DNA from: Chitinophagales bacterium
Lineage (GTDB): Bacteria; Bacteroidota; Bacteroidia; Chitinophagales; Chitinophagaceae
Direction of reading: 5' to 3'
Length of the DNA: 64,000 bases
NCBI GenBank assembly: GCA_015654695.1
Contig: JAATGJ010000038.1
Span: 1-64,000, forward strand
Part shown: one piece after another, positions 16,985 through 25,662 of the stretch
Layout of the letters: each line of letters opens with the position of its first letter
How positions within the stretch are numbered: position 1 is the first letter of the stretch
Translations under genes and position numbers: made by a program
The notes under the pieces: generated by a model
Database searches by the model: none
What the model was told of the DNA's origin: nothing
Seen by the model: only the letters and a program-made list of their open reading frames with translations

Positions 16985-18433
16985 TTAAGCGCTTAATTTC
17001 TTTAGGATCATTTCGCTTGTGATCTTCGGATCAGCCTGCCCTTTTGATTGTTTCATCACTTCTCCGACAAACAAAGACAAAAGCCCTTTCTTTCCTTTTT
17101 TATATTCAGCCACTTTATCTGCGTATTTTTCCAAAACCCTGTCTATGACAGGCTCAAGAACAGAAGTATCTGATTGCTGTACCAGGTTTTGTTCCTTTGC
17201 TATCTTCTCCGGATCTTTTGACGGATCATTTAACACATAAGAAAATAATCTTGTTGATGCTACGGAAAAATTCACTTTGCCGCTATCCACCAATTTTATC
17301 AATGCTGCTAACTTCTCCGGCTGCAAAGGAAAATCGCTGATCTCTTTCGCATTTTCATTCAGCCATGATTTCACAGGACCGAGCAGCCAGTTGGATGCCG
17401 CCTTATAATTAGAAGTATGCTGAACTATTTTCTCAAAATAATCGGAAACTTCTTTTTCCTCTGTTAATACCTGCGCATCATATTCCGGAAGCTTATATTG
17501 TTCAATATATTTTTTTATCCTTTCGTCCGGCAAAGCGGGTATAGCTGAACGGATTGTTTCAATAAAATGATCGTCTAACTGAAAAGGAGTAAGATCAGGA
17601 TCGGCGAAATAACGATAGTCGTCAGCATCTTCTTTATCCCGGATGGCGAACGTAGTGCCATTATCAGCATCAAAACTTCTTGTTTGTTGTATGACAGGTT
17701 CACCCTTTTCCAAAAGGCCTGTCAATCGCTTTGCCTCAAATTCGATTGCCCTTTTTACATTACGGATAGAATTAAGATTTTTTACTTCTACCCTGGTTCC
17801 AAGTTTTATTTCGCCTTTCTTACGGACAGAGACATTAGCATCACATCGCAGGCTTCCTTCTTCCATATTGCCGTCACATATCTCTAAATAACGAACTAAT
17901 TTTCTTATCTCGCTTACATAAGCAAATGCCTCATCGGCGCTTCTTATATCCGGCTCGGTCACTATTTCTAACAATGGCGTTCCCGCCCGGTTATAATCAA
18001 TGCAGGTATTATCAGCATCCACATCATGCAGGCTTTTACCGGCATCTTCTTCCATGTGGATACGGTTGAGGCGGATGTTCTTATTTCCCGATGCGGTTTT
18101 TATAGTGACAATTCCACCTTTGCATATAGGAGTAGTATGTTGTGATACCTGGTAACCTTTGGGAAGATCAGGATAAAAATAATTCTTGCGGGCAAAATAA
18201 TTATGCTGCTCTATCTCACAATGACAAGCCAATCCCATCCTGACAGCAAACTCAATGGCCTTCTTATTCATTTTAGGTAATGTGCCGGGATGTGCGAGGG
18301 TAATAGGACTAACATGCGTGTTAGGCTCTGCGCCAAAGGCAATACTATCGCCACAAAACAATTTGCTTTTTGTAAGTAATTGCGCATGTACTTCCAGGCC
18401 TATTACTATTTCGTATGAATTTATTTCACTCAT
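16985..18433 (-). CDS. gatB: Aspartyl/glutamyl-tRNA amidotransferase subunit B
   Basis: Subunit B of GatCAB, which converts Glu-tRNA-Gln or Asp-tRNA-Asn to the amide form. At 482 residues it has the normal length. The N-terminus YEIVIGLEVHAQL, the ALCHxCEIEQHNYFARKNYF-type region (here GLACHCEIEQHNYF), the DYNRAGTPLLEIVTEPD signature (about residues 145-161) and KNLNSIRNVKRAIEFE are all GatB hallmarks. The C-terminal YqeY-like tail ends KGQADPKITSEMILKKL. An exact TATTTTTG promoter word lies just upstream of the ATG. Confidence 0.97.
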   Translation of the reverse strand: MSEINSYEIVIGLEVHAQLLTKSKLFCGDSIAFGAEPNTHVSPITLAHPGTLPKMNKKAIEFAVRMGLACHCEIEQHNYFARKNYFYPDLPKGYQVSQHTTPICKGGIVTIKTASGNKNIRLNRIHMEEDAGKSLHDVDADNTCIDYNRAGTPLLEIVTEPDIRSADEAFAYVSEIRKLVRYLEICDGNMEEGSLRCDANVSVRKKGEIKLGTRVEVKNLNSIRNVKRAIEFEAKRLTGLLEKGEPVIQQTRSFDADNGTTFAIRDKEDADDYRYFADPDLTPFQLDDHFIETIRSAIPALPDERIKKYIEQYKLPEYDAQVLTEEKEVSDYFEKIVQHTSNYKAASNWLLGPVKSWLNENAKEISDFPLQPEKLAALIKLVDSGKVNFSVASTRLFSYVLNDPSKDPEKIAKEQNLVQQSDTSVLEPVIDRVLEKYADKVAEYKKGKKGLLSLFVGEVMKQSKGQADPKITSEMILKKLSA

Positions 18434-18445
18434 ATTTCAGGCCTG

Positions 18446-18453
18446 CAAAAATA
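18446..18453 (-). promoter_or_regulatory. -7 promoter element for gatB
   Basis: TATTTTTG on the minus strand matches TAnnTTTG and ends 12 bases before the gatB ATG, implying a very short leader. Confidence 0.45.
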
Positions 18454-18540
18454 CACCCCAAACCCTTAAAGGAACTTAACCAGGCTCTTAAATAATTGAA
18501 AAGACAACACTTATTTCATAAAATGGCTCTTTACAACTCA

Positions 18541-18576
18541 CAAAAAACCCCGCAAACCTTTCGGCAAGCGGGGTAC
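18541..18576 (-). terminator. Rho-independent terminator after the PDZ protein gene
   Basis: On the minus strand ACCCCGC and GCGGGGT pair around a 14-base loop and are followed by TTTTTTG. It lies 27 bases after the stop codon at 18603. Confidence 0.88.
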
Positions 18577-18602
18577 TACTACATGCACACGAGATATATG
18601 TA

Positions 18603-19631
18603 TTAAAGATCTGCGGTTTTAAGCTTGCGGGGAATCTTCACTTCAATATTATGTGTTTTACCACCACGCAATAATTTTATCATTACGGAATTTTTGTCTT
18701 TACTTTCTTTGATGACCTTAGCCACTTCATCAGCGCTGTTGACAGCCTTACCTTCTGCTTCAGTGATCAGATCGTCTTCTTTGATCCCTGCTTTGGCGGC
18801 ATTACTTTCCTCATCCACTTCAATAACTTTTACACCTTTACCATCATCAGTGTCCTGAACAGATAATCCAAGTTTCGGTCCACCACTTGACCAGCTAAAG
18901 TTTTGACCTCCATAGGGAGTCCTTACACCGGCTCGGGGAATTGATTGTATTTTCGGCATGATCTGGCCCATGTCCATATCACCTAAATCAATATTATAAT
19001 TTCCTGAAGTGCCGGAAAAAACCTTGTAGCCTTTCCATTTACCCAACTCGGCAGTCGCTTTTTGCTCTTTATCATCCCGCAGGTAAGTTATACTTACTTT
19101 ATCGCCGGGCTTATGTGATTTTATTGCCTTAGTAAGATCATCAGGGCTGTCTATCTCTTTATCATCCAGCTTTATTATAACATCACCTTCTTTTAATCCT
19201 GCTTTGGCAGCGCCGCTTTCTTTTGTTATGTCCTGTATCTCTACTCCTTTATCTGCTTTCTCCGTAGTAACACCCAGCATAGCGCGGTTGGAGTCAGCAT
19301 TGAACATTCTGTAATTGTCGTTATTCATATTCCAGGTCTGGCCAAAATCGCCATAACCCCACGCGGTTTTTACTTTACTGCGTTTTACTGTTATATCATC
19401 GCCTTTGTATTCGTCCAATGGCTTTCCGTTTACAGTTACTTTATCGCCGTTAACTTCCACAACTACTTTATCATCATCACCACCTTTGCGGGTAATAATG
19501 ATCTGTTCCGCATCCTTTTTCTCTTTATCCTTGCTTTTTTCCTTGTCTCCGGGTTGTGCCAATAAAGCCACAGGCGCCATTAACAACACTCCAAGAATAA
19601 CGAGCAAAGGTTTTCTGACAAATTTTTTCAT
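18603..19631 (-). CDS. Exported protein with two PDZ domains
   Basis: 342 residues. A signal peptide (LLVILGVLLMAPVALLAQ) is followed by a Lys/Asp-rich segment. PDZ 1 spans about residues 117-195 (MLGVTTEKADKGVEI, GAAKAGLKEGDVIIKLDDK). PDZ 2 spans about residues 250-335 (NAAKAGIKEDDLITEAEGK). No protease domain is present, so it is not a DegP/HtrA enzyme. It more likely binds C-termini of envelope proteins or adapts another protease. It is a single-gene unit with its own promoter word and terminator. An inverted repeat sits in the leader. Confidence 0.82.
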   Translation of the reverse strand: MKKFVRKPLLVILGVLLMAPVALLAQPGDKEKSKDKEKKDAEQIIITRKGGDDDKVVVEVNGDKVTVNGKPLDEYKGDDITVKRSKVKTAWGYGDFGQTWNMNNDNYRMFNADSNRAMLGVTTEKADKGVEIQDITKESGAAKAGLKEGDVIIKLDDKEIDSPDDLTKAIKSHKPGDKVSITYLRDDKEQKATAELGKWKGYKVFSGTSGNYNIDLGDMDMGQIMPKIQSIPRAGVRTPYGGQNFSWSSGGPKLGLSVQDTDDGKGVKVIEVDEESNAAKAGIKEDDLITEAEGKAVNSADEVAKVIKESKDKNSVMIKLLRGGKTHNIEVKIPRKLKTADL

Positions 19632-19652
19632 ACAGTGTTTAATTTATAAATT

Positions 19653-19682
19653 ATCTACGTTAAGTTTCGTAGATCAAATATA
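19653..19682 (-). promoter_or_regulatory. Promoter and palindrome upstream of the PDZ protein gene
   Basis: TATATTTG (19682-19675, minus strand) matches the -7 consensus TAnnTTTG. Directly downstream, ATCTACG (19653-19659) and CGTAGAT (19668-19674) form a perfect 7-bp inverted repeat with an 8-base spacer that covers the expected transcription start. It could be an operator or a leader hairpin. Confidence 0.45.
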
Positions 19683-19748
19683 ATGACATTTTTCTAAATA
19701 CGAAGTGTTTCGGAAATGTTAAAAGCCTGAAATATGTAAATGGCCGTT

Positions 19749-20264
19749 TCAATGGATAAGCGGGTTGATCAATTCGTATGTTTTTGCCGGGTGCCCGTCC
19801 ACGACCTCTTCCCGCAGGAATTGCATACCACATTTCTCCAAAACTTTTAATGAACCTGTATTTCCCGGCACAGCCCTGCCAATGATCCTGGACAGGTTTA
19901 ATTTCTCAAAACCATACTTTATACTGGCAAAAGCCGCCTCGGTGGCGTATCCCTTTCCCCAGGATGATTGTTTAAAACGGTACCCAAGATCAACTTCATT
20001 TTGTTCAGGCCTGTATTTCAGACCGCACCAACCTATAAACTCAAGATCTTGTTTTATATGCACCGCCCAGCGGCCGTGGTTATATAAGGCATATTGCGGC
20101 AGGATCACTGTTTCCAATATATTTTTTGCATGTTCCGGGTCAGTTATGGGATCGTAGGTATAGCGGACGACTTCCGGATCCTTGTTCAGATCATAGATCA
20201 GCCGGGCATCATTGATAGTAAATGTCCGCAACAATAAGCGGCTTGTTTCAATTACGGCATCCAT
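19749..20264 (-). CDS. GNAT family N-acetyltransferase (RimJ/RimL-like)
   Basis: 171 residues. The opening ETSRLLLRTFTINDARLIYD is typical of RimJ/RimL-type acetyltransferases. The acetyl-CoA binding region is QSSWGKGYATEAAFASIKYG (about residues 97-116, with the G-K-G-Y loop), and GNTGSLKVLEKCGMQF is the conserved C-terminal part. It should move an acetyl group from acetyl-CoA to an amine; the substrate is unknown. It stands alone between the PDZ gene and a small rightward frame. Confidence 0.88.
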   Translation of the reverse strand: MDAVIETSRLLLRTFTINDARLIYDLNKDPEVVRYTYDPITDPEHAKNILETVILPQYALYNHGRWAVHIKQDLEFIGWCGLKYRPEQNEVDLGYRFKQSSWGKGYATEAAFASIKYGFEKLNLSRIIGRAVPGNTGSLKVLEKCGMQFLREEVVDGHPAKTYELINPLIH

Positions 20265-20374
20265 ACGTATTAATTCATGGTGTTCACAGTATTTTTACTA
20301 ACCCTAGTCATGTTGGGAATAGGAAATAAAAGTGCATTTTTGGAGAACAAGCAACCACCACTCCCACTCTGCCC

Positions 20375-20518
20375 ATGGTCAATTTCTTAGCTATAGCCTC
20401 TATAGGCATTTGCCTCCTGGCATTAGCTGTCTCTATATGGGTCTATATAGAAACAAGGAACCGTCCCTGGCCAAAGAAAAAAGGCAAAACCCCCAAAAAA
20501 CAAAGAGATTATTATTAA
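20375..20518 (+). CDS. Possible 47-residue single-span membrane protein
   Basis: A short ATG frame. A hydrophobic segment (LAIASIGICLLALAVSIWVY, residues 5-24) is followed by a very basic tail (KKKGKTPKKQRDYY), giving an N-out, C-in single-pass topology by the positive-inside rule. It overlaps the convergent alaS stop by four bases. It was missed by length-based gene calling. No promoter word was found, so expression is uncertain. Confidence 0.45.
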   Translation: MVNFLAIASIGICLLALAVSIWVYIETRNRPWPKKKGKTPKKQRDYY

Positions 20519-23235
20519 AGAAGAGACCTTACTTTTTCAATTACTTTATTAAGATTCGCCGGATCCTGTCCCCCTGCTGTGGCTAATGTCTTTTGCCCTC
20601 CGCCGCCACCTTTGATCAATGGCGCTACATGTTCTTTGATGATCTTGCCGGCATCCAGATTTTTTGCTGCGACCACCGTATCTGAAATGCCAACAGCCAC
20701 AAACGGTTTGCCCCCGATATTGACACAAAGCACCACTACATGATCCCGGACATGATTCTTCAGATCAAAACAAAGTTTCTTTAATGCATCCGCATTACTT
20801 ACTTCAATAATATCCCCGATAAAATTTACTCCATTGATGATCTCATCTTTCTGCAACAACTCATTTCTTATTCCTACCAATTGTCTTGCCTCCATGGCTT
20901 CGAGATGTTTCTTCAGTTCAGCATTTTCCACTTGCAGGTTTTCAACCGCTTTAGTAATATCATTTGCATTCTTCAATGACTCACGAATTCCTTTTATCAA
21001 TGCCAATTGTTCATTGATATGGTCTTCCGCCTGTTTGCCGCATATAGCTTCTATACGTCGAACGCCGGCTGCTACGGCAGACTCTCCCGTGATCTTAAAT
21101 ATTCCCAGCTCACCTGTTGCTCCAACATGCGTTCCCCCGCAAAGCTCTACTGAATAGTTTGGATCAATGATGACTACTCTAACTATATCGCCATACTTCT
21201 CTCCAAATAAAGCCATAGCGCCAAGCTTTAATGCTTCGTCTTTTGACATTTGCTTAATAACTACAGGAATATTCTCTCTTATCTTTTCATTCACCAATGT
21301 TTCTACTTTAGTAATTTCTTCGTCAGTCATTTTTGCAAAATGGGAAAAATCGAAACGAAGATGTTGCTCATTGACCAATGAACCTTTTTGTGCAACATGA
21401 TTGCCTAATATTTTTCGTAAGGCTGCATGAAGAAGATGTGTGGCGGAATGATGCAGAGCGATCTCTTTTCTTCTGCTATGATTTACTTTTGCCGTAAGCG
21501 GTGCATCTATTTTGGCAGGTAATTTATCAGTGAAATGAATGATAAGATCATTGTCTTTTTTAGTATCAACTACATGGACCGTTTCATCTCCGAAAATAAG
21601 CACACCTGTATCACCCACCTGGCCGCCGCTTTCTGCATAAAAAGGAGTTATTTCCAAGACTATTTGATATCCTTCTTTTCCTTTTGCTTTTACCTTTCTG
21701 TATTTTACAACCTTTGTTTCTGACCACAGTGAGTCGTAACCTACAAATTCATTTCTAGCATAATTATCAAATACAATCCAGTCTTCTGTATCTACTGCAG
21801 TGGCTGCACGGGAGCGGTCTTTTTGCTCTTTCATTTTGACTTCAAAACCATCTACATCAATTCCCAAACCATTTTCTTCAGCAATCAACTTTGTTAAATC
21901 AAGCGGAAAACCGTGTCTATCATATAAAACAAAACATATAGCTCCTGGAATTTTATAAGTCGGATTATCTGTTCCTTCTCCTAATAAGAAGGTTGTACTT
22001 CCAGTCTCTTGTATTAAATCATCAAAAACATGAGTCTTTTCATTTAGGGTACTTATGGTTTTCCCTTTCGTAAACTGAATTATAGTATCAAGTATTTCAA
22101 GTCCTTTTTCAATAGTTCGTAAAAAAGCATCTTCCTCTTCCTTCACCACCTTACTCACAAAATCAACCTGCTTCTGTAATTCAGGAAAAACAGTTTCAAA
22201 TTGTTTTGCCAATACAGGTACTAATTGGTTCAGCAATGGATGCTTATAATCCAAATAGGAATAATAATAACGAACTGCCCTTCGGAGAATCCTTCTTATT
22301 ACATATCCTGCTCCTGTATTAGAAGGTAATTGTCCATCAGCAATAGTAAAACTAATAGCACGAATATGATCAGCAATCACGCGAAAAGCAACGGCCTGTT
22401 TGCTATCACTGTAATTATACTTCTTTCCAGTTATCTTTTCTGTTTCACTGATGGTTCCGCTGAAAATATCCGTATCGTAATTAGAAGTTTTTTTCTGCAA
22501 TACCCTTACCAATCTCTCCAAACCCATTCCTGTATCCACATGCTTTGACGGTAATGGTTCAAGGCTTCCGTCTTTTAACCGGTTGAACTGGATGAATACA
22601 TTGTTCCATATCTCTATCACCTGCGGGTGATCATTGTTCACCAATGTTTTCCCGTCCACAGCTTTTCTTTCTTCATCAGTCCGGCAGTCCACATGAATTT
22701 CTGTACAAGGTCCGCAGGGACCGGTATCTCCCATTTCCCAGAAATTATCTTTCTTATTTCCCAAAAGGATCCTGTCATCAGCCATTACTTTCTTCCACTC
22801 CGTATAGGCCTCTTCATCTTTTGGCAGGCCTTCTTTTACATCTCCTTCAAAAATGGTAACGTATAACCTCTCTTTATCCAAACCATATTCTTTCGTCAGT
22901 AATTCCCAGCTCCATGCAATAGCTTCCTTCTTAAAGTAGTCACCAAAGCTCCAGTTGCCCAGCATCTCGAACATAGTATGATGATAAGTATCCACTCCCA
23001 CTTCTTCCAGGTCATTGTGTTTGCCGCTCACCCGCAGGCATTTTTGTGTATCAGCCACTCTTGCATCCGGCGCTTTTTTATTCCCAAGAAAATAATCCTT
23101 GAACTGGTTCATACCTGCATTCGTGAACATAAGCGTGGGATCATTCTTTACCACGATCGGGGCGGAAGGCACTATCACATGTCCTTTGGAATGGAAGAAA
23201 TCCAGAAACTTTTTGCGTATATCTGCGCTATTCAT
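20515..23235 (-). CDS. alaS: Alanyl-tRNA synthetase
   Basis: Charges tRNA-Ala and edits mischarged serine or glycine. 906 residues from the ATG at 23235 (MNSADIRKKF), which matches the conserved AlaRS N-terminus; an ATG one codon earlier (23238) is equally possible, and the open frame to 23310 is not needed. Class II motif 2 is seen in TFEGDVK-type surroundings (NFWEMGDTGPCGPCTEIHVD). The editing domain has HHSATHLLHAALR and the zinc or metal site CGGTHVGATGELG. The C-terminal domain is glycine-rich (KGGGGGQKTLATAGGQDPAN), as usual in AlaRS. Confidence 0.96.
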   Translation of the reverse strand: MNSADIRKKFLDFFHSKGHVIVPSAPIVVKNDPTLMFTNAGMNQFKDYFLGNKKAPDARVADTQKCLRVSGKHNDLEEVGVDTYHHTMFEMLGNWSFGDYFKKEAIAWSWELLTKEYGLDKERLYVTIFEGDVKEGLPKDEEAYTEWKKVMADDRILLGNKKDNFWEMGDTGPCGPCTEIHVDCRTDEERKAVDGKTLVNNDHPQVIEIWNNVFIQFNRLKDGSLEPLPSKHVDTGMGLERLVRVLQKKTSNYDTDIFSGTISETEKITGKKYNYSDSKQAVAFRVIADHIRAISFTIADGQLPSNTGAGYVIRRILRRAVRYYYSYLDYKHPLLNQLVPVLAKQFETVFPELQKQVDFVSKVVKEEEDAFLRTIEKGLEILDTIIQFTKGKTISTLNEKTHVFDDLIQETGSTTFLLGEGTDNPTYKIPGAICFVLYDRHGFPLDLTKLIAEENGLGIDVDGFEVKMKEQKDRSRAATAVDTEDWIVFDNYARNEFVGYDSLWSETKVVKYRKVKAKGKEGYQIVLEITPFYAESGGQVGDTGVLIFGDETVHVVDTKKDNDLIIHFTDKLPAKIDAPLTAKVNHSRRKEIALHHSATHLLHAALRKILGNHVAQKGSLVNEQHLRFDFSHFAKMTDEEITKVETLVNEKIRENIPVVIKQMSKDEALKLGAMALFGEKYGDIVRVVIIDPNYSVELCGGTHVGATGELGIFKITGESAVAAGVRRIEAICGKQAEDHINEQLALIKGIRESLKNANDITKAVENLQVENAELKKHLEAMEARQLVGIRNELLQKDEIINGVNFIGDIIEVSNADALKKLCFDLKNHVRDHVVVLCVNIGGKPFVAVGISDTVVAAKNLDAGKIIKEHVAPLIKGGGGGQKTLATAGGQDPANLNKVIEKVRSLL

Positions 23236-23400
23236 CATATCCTGAGTTATAAATGGGTTGATTTTTGCTGTTTTAGACCCTATATTTGTCAACCCTGTAA
23301 AGGTCGGCAAAGGTAATGATTAGAATGTTTGCCTGCTGACCGCAACCACAGGGCATAATCACAACATCCTCACCAACGGCTCCGTCCGGGGTTCAGGTTT

Positions 23401-24372
23401 ATGAAAAAGATCAAGTATTACTATAATACCAATACACTTCGCTATGAAAAGCTGGAAACCCCGCTTCGCATAAAGATATTACGCATCTTCGGGTTCATTG
23501 CCGCCGCTTTTGTTACCGCCATGTTCATTTCGTTTATTGCTTTCCGCTTTGTTGGTTCTCCTAATGAAAGGTTACTCGGCATTCAGAACGAAATGCTCAA
23601 AGACAATTACCGTGACCTGAGAGACAAGGTAAAAGACATGGAGCAACAGATGGGTGAGCTGGAAAAAAGAGATAATACTGTTTACCGTTCCATTTTTGAA
23701 GCCAATCCTATCCCTGACAGCGCCAGGGCCAAGGACCTGGAAGAACAGATTGAAATAGCTTCTGTAGAAAAACTGGAAGATAAAGAGCTGCTGCTTTCCA
23801 TTGTCAATACATTGAATAATCTCAGCAGCCGGATCAAAGTACAGAAAGAATCCTATAAACAAATTGATGGCCTCGTAAATAATAAGGAGCAGCTTTTATC
23901 ACATACACCGGCTATTCAACCAGTAAGCAATAAAGATCTCAGCCGGATCGCTTCCGGCTTCGGTCACCGGATTGACCCGGTTTATAAAACAGTGAAAATG
24001 CATGCGGGGCTTGATTTTGCGGCGCCACAAGGCACACCCATTTATGCTACGGCTGATGGTACTGTAAAAATAAGCGGCAATATGGGTAATGGATATGGCA
24101 ACCATGTTGTCATATCCCATGGTTATGGTTATGAAACATTGTATGGTCACATGGTGAGGGTAAAAGCAAGACCAGGGCAGGCAGTAAAACGGGGTGAAGT
24201 GATCGGCTGGGTAGGGAGTACGGGTAAATCAACCGGCCCACACTGTCACTATGAAGTACATAAGTACACTCAAAAAATAGATCCTGTTTACTTTTTTTAT
24301 AATGATCTTACTCCTGACCAGTTTGACAGGTTACTAAAACAGGCGGCGTCTTCGAATCAAAGTCTTGATTAA
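23401..24372 (+). CDS. M23 family murein endopeptidase, membrane-anchored
   Basis: 323 residues. One membrane span near the N-terminus (about 28-50), a coiled-coil stretch (about 60-165, LKDNYRDLRDKVKDMEQQMG), and a C-terminal LytM/M23 zinc peptidase domain (about 178-300). The metal ligands are in GFGHRIDPVYK and MHAGLDFAAPQGTPI, and the second half is in GPHCHYEVHKYTQ. It is expected to cut peptidoglycan cross-links in the periplasm, or to regulate such cutting. The two ligand motifs (HxxxD and HxH) look intact, so it is probably active. Confidence 0.9.
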   Translation: MKKIKYYYNTNTLRYEKLETPLRIKILRIFGFIAAAFVTAMFISFIAFRFVGSPNERLLGIQNEMLKDNYRDLRDKVKDMEQQMGELEKRDNTVYRSIFEANPIPDSARAKDLEEQIEIASVEKLEDKELLLSIVNTLNNLSSRIKVQKESYKQIDGLVNNKEQLLSHTPAIQPVSNKDLSRIASGFGHRIDPVYKTVKMHAGLDFAAPQGTPIYATADGTVKISGNMGNGYGNHVVISHGYGYETLYGHMVRVKARPGQAVKRGEVIGWVGSTGKSTGPHCHYEVHKYTQKIDPVYFFYNDLTPDQFDRLLKQAASSNQSLD

Positions 24373-24437
24373 AGAAACGCTATTCTCCAACTTTTCCACA
24401 GGATTGTATAACTACGGCACAGTATATGCATCATTTG

Positions 24438-24445
24438 TATCTTTG
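24438..24445 (+). promoter_or_regulatory. -7 promoter element for the MerR-family gene
   Basis: TATCTTTG matches TAnnTTTG and lies 11 bases before the ATG at 24457. Confidence 0.5.
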
Positions 24446-24456
24446 ATATTATAACT

Positions 24457-25002
24457 ATGGATAAATCACTGGCACAAATAACTTTTGAATTCAATGCCGC
24501 AGAAGAGGCAGCGACAAACCCTGCCGAAGCAATTGTTGTCATCGTCCCGGAGAAAGTAGAAAAATTAGAAGTGACATCCTCCATTATTCCTGCAACCAAT
24601 AAAAAACAGGGATCACCACGAGGACGTCGTTCATTAAAAGATATAGGATTGACATCTGACCTTATTAATATCCCGGAAGATGAAGAACTTTTTAAAAAAC
24701 AATATTATCCAATAGGTGAAGTAGCTGCTATGTTCCGGGAAAATCAATCGCTGATCCGTTACTGGGAAACTGAATTTGACATCCTGCAACCGAGAAAGAA
24801 CCGCAAAGGCGACCGTTTTTTCCGCCCGGTTGATATAAAGAACCTGGTGATGATCTACGATCTGCTCCGCCGCCGCAAGTTTACTATTGAAGGAGCTAAA
24901 GATTATCTCAAAAGAAATAAGAACCCTGAGCAAAAGTTTGCAATGATCCAGTCGCTGGAAAAAATAAAAACTTTTTTCCTTGAGCTGAAAGCGACCCTGT
25001 AA
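24457..25002 (+). CDS. MerR-family transcriptional regulator
   Basis: 181 residues. An N-terminal extension of about 80 residues is rich in Glu, Ala and Lys. The MerR winged helix-turn-helix follows (YYPIGEVAAMFRENQSLIRY, WETEFDILQPRKNRKGDRFF, about residues 85-130), then a short dimer helix. No C-terminal effector domain is present, as in the Bacteroidetes MerR proteins that have only the DNA-binding part. The regulon is unknown. It sits alone, 84 bases after the M23 gene. Confidence 0.88.
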   Translation: MDKSLAQITFEFNAAEEAATNPAEAIVVIVPEKVEKLEVTSSIIPATNKKQGSPRGRRSLKDIGLTSDLINIPEDEELFKKQYYPIGEVAAMFRENQSLIRYWETEFDILQPRKNRKGDRFFRPVDIKNLVMIYDLLRRRKFTIEGAKDYLKRNKNPEQKFAMIQSLEKIKTFFLELKATL

Positions 25003-25131
25003 AAATATTCTCTTCAATCAGCTTTACAGCCGTCAATTCTTTTTAATTTTCGGGCTTCGCTTTGCAACTTTAACAGTAAATGCTCCATCTTCTGACAACC
25101 TGCCTTTATTTTTACCCCTTACTCAATAATT

Positions 25132-25662
25132 ATGAAGAAATTTTTTGTACCCGTACTCATTCTGTTTATCGCTACAGTTCCTGTTTTTTCTCAAAACCAG
25201 TACGAAGTAACACCTGACACAGACGGAAGTAAAATATTCAAAGGGATCATTTCAAGAGAAGTGCTGGAGAATGACAGTACTTTCAAATGGTATGCAAATG
25301 GCCTGCTGGGATATTCTCCCAATGCAGCGGCGATTGCCGCACTTAAAAAATATAGTGACTCCATACAACTGGTCGTCTTTATGGGAACATGGTGTGAGGA
25401 TTCTCATTTTATTATTCCTAAACTTTATTACCTGCTTGATGCAGCAGGTTTTTCCCGAGACAAGGTTTCCCTGGTAGGTGTGGACCGCAACAAGAAAAGC
25501 CTGGGTCATCTTACAGAAGCACTGAACATAGTGAATGTACCCACCATTATTGTAATGAAAAAAGGTAAAGAAACAGGACGCGTTGTAGAGTATGGTAAAA
25601 CCGGGTTGTTTGATAAAGAACTTGGAGAAATCATCAATTCGATTGGCGCTCCTTCGCATTAA
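25132..25662 (+). CDS. Exported thioredoxin-fold protein with a single active-site cysteine
   Basis: 176 residues with a signal peptide (LILFIATVPVFSQ). The thioredoxin fold is shown by LVVFMGTWCEDSHFIIPKLY (about residues 81-100) and the cis-proline region NVPTIIVMKKGKETGRVVEY. The usual CxxC is WCEDS here, so only the first cysteine is present. That fits a monothiol thioredoxin-like protein rather than a standard disulfide reductase. Its last 29 bases overlap the convergent mechanosensitive channel gene. Confidence 0.82.
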   Translation: MKKFFVPVLILFIATVPVFSQNQYEVTPDTDGSKIFKGIISREVLENDSTFKWYANGLLGYSPNAAAIAALKKYSDSIQLVVFMGTWCEDSHFIIPKLYYLLDAAGFSRDKVSLVGVDRNKKSLGHLTEALNIVNVPTIIVMKKGKETGRVVEYGKTGLFDKELGEIINSIGAPSH

